DNA from: Caldilineaceae bacterium
Lineage (GTDB): Bacteria > Chloroflexota > Anaerolineae > Caldilineales > Caldilineaceae
Length of the DNA: 6,354 nucleotides
Direction of reading: 5' to 3'
NCBI GenBank assembly: GCA_028819675.1
Contig: JAPPKT010000090.1
Span: 1-6,354 of the forward strand
Position numbers and translations under genes: made by a program. A model generated the notes under the pieces. It searched no databases. It was not told where the DNA came from and saw only the letters and a program-made list of their open reading frames with translations. Positions 5,613 to 6,354 of the stretch are shown piece by piece (within the stretch, counting starts at the first letter, position 1; each line of letters begins with the position of its first letter).

Positions 5613-6248
5613 GTGAACAGCCAAAGAGAGTCACCGTCGTCAGCGGCTTTCCCCTGGGTCAACGCGGCCGCGTCGGCGGCGAGCGGGCCGGCGTTGCGAA
5701 TTTTGGGGTTGGAGTGTGGCTTTGTGTGGACCACCTGGGCGGTCCTCGAAGGCCGGCAGCTTGTTGACGGCGGCGTGTTTCTGAGCGACGACTATCTGGA
5801 GCCAGCCGACATCGGCGCCATGACGCGCACCGAACTGGTGACCCGTCGATTGTACGGCATGCATATCGGCCTCGTGCATCTGATGGACGGTTACTCGCCC
5901 GGGTGCGTGGCCGATTGGAGTCCAGACATTGACCGGAGTGATACAAAGGCAGTGGAGGACCGTCTGGAATTTACCTACCGGCACGGGCAGAGCCAGGGGA
6001 TGATCAAGAATCTCTGCTTTCAGCGGGGTCTGACCGTGTTGGGTGTGCCGGCTGCAAAAGCGAAGCAGGCGGTGACCGGCGATCCCGAATCCTCCCGCGC
6101 CGCGGTGGAGGCTGCACTGATCGAGAAGGTGGTGGTGTCGGAATTCACAGCGCGCGAGTTCAGCATGGACGACGGCCGCGTGATCAGCGACAACTGCGCC
6201 GGCGCTCTCGCCGTGGCCTATGCCGCGCAGGTCCAGCTGGGAGAATAG
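5613..6248 (+). CDS. RuvC-like (RNase H fold) protein with degenerate active site
   Basis: A 211-residue protein starting at GTG. After a Ser/Ala-rich leader (1-26) it follows RuvC through its length: LRILGLECGFVWTTWAVL (28-45) for the first strand 'ILGIDPGxxxTGWGV'; QSQGMIKNLCFQRGL (126-140) for 'SALxLGQARGV'; VPAAKAKQAVTGDPES (145-160) for 'YxPxxVKQAVTGxGxA'; and NCAGALAVAYAAQ (194-206) for 'DAADALAVAxxH'. RuvC cuts Holliday junctions with four carboxylates. Here the first Asp is Glu (E34), the 'AIE' Glu falls at VADW (D101/W102), and the two Asp of 'DAAD' are N194 and G197. An insertion at about 103-125 precedes the 'QSQG' helix. I infer a RuvC fold that has probably lost or changed nuclease activity. 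An alternative is another RNase H-fold member (for example ASKHA-like), which the C-terminal 'ALAVA' motif argues against. Tight coupling to the FAH gene suggests a role tied to the sugar operon rather than to recombination. Confidence 0.7.
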   Translation: MNSQRESPSSAAFPWVNAAASAASGPALRILGLECGFVWTTWAVLEGRQLVDGGVFLSDDYLEPADIGAMTRTELVTRRLYGMHIGLVHLMDGYSPGCVADWSPDIDRSDTKAVEDRLEFTYRHGQSQGMIKNLCFQRGLTVLGVPAAKAKQAVTGDPESSRAAVEAALIEKVVVSEFTAREFSMDDGRVISDNCAGALAVAYAAQVQLGE

Positions 6249-6354
6249 CTGTAGCTACCAAGCCATGTTCTGTGTGTACTGTGTGCGGTCCGTCCGGGGG
6301 GAATGTACGGTCAGTATTTCTGTAGCGGGCTCGCGATGGTCATAGCGGTGAACG
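6249..6354. other. Right-edge tail, nothing assigned
   Basis: The 106 bases after the RuvC-like gene contain no clear hairpin followed by T residues. A plus-strand frame from ATG at 6303 stays open to the edge (17 codons), but it lacks a well-spaced Shine-Dalgarno sequence, so no gene start is called. Confidence 0.4.

Noticed and set aside
6249..6354. Group II intron domain V-like sequence or start of a new gene at the right edge
   Set aside because: A 'GTACGGTC' stretch is vaguely reminiscent of domain V but the paired strand and bulge are not there, and the short open frame to the edge lacks a ribosome-binding site.

Overview
The window reads as a GC-rich bacterial chromosome segment devoted mainly to carbohydrate catabolism, interrupted by a less GC-rich stretch holding a lone nuclease gene and mobile-element and gene debris. 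The organism cannot be named from this alone. A GH116-type glycosidase, Gfo/Idh dehydrogenase and FAH-family enzyme together with an IS1-like remnant of the 'CKDCGAYRVL' type would fit Chloroflexota or a similar free-living saprophyte; this is inference from family distribution. Composition is uneven: a sample 60-base line in the glycosidase gene has 41 G+C, one in the nuclease gene 29, one around 3181-3240 only 20, and one in the FAH gene 36.

Layout. 1-1470 (+): 3' part of a GH116/DUF608 glycoside hydrolase whose reading frame is open to the left edge. 1471-1810: no gene found. 1811-2845 (-): an intact PD-(D/E)XK nuclease-like gene. 2846-3587: no confident intact gene. On the minus strand just upstream of the nuclease lie two in-frame coding-like pieces (2864-2998 and 3008-3220). 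On the plus strand there is a good sigma70-type promoter (3184-3211) and an N-terminal remnant of an IS1-family transposase carrying an in-frame amber codon (3267-3452). 3588-6248 (+): a compact three-gene operon encoding a Gfo/Idh/MocA oxidoreductase, an FAH-fold enzyme and a RuvC-like protein, each with a strong Shine-Dalgarno sequence and gaps of 29 and 13 nt. 6249-6354: nothing assigned.

Working model. The glycosidase would release a sugar, the Gfo/Idh enzyme would oxidise a sugar or polyol with NAD(P), and the FAH enzyme would cleave or hydrate a downstream 2-keto or diketo acid. The third operon member is the surprise: it has the RuvC/RNase H-like scaffold, but the catalytic carboxylates expected of RuvC appear replaced. 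It may therefore be a pseudo-nuclease with a new, perhaps regulatory or structural, role linked to sugar metabolism. The FAH protein likewise keeps its metal ligands but lacks the His/Glu dyad of FAHD1-type enzymes. These two points and the orphan nuclease with its broken upstream neighbours are the most worthwhile leads.
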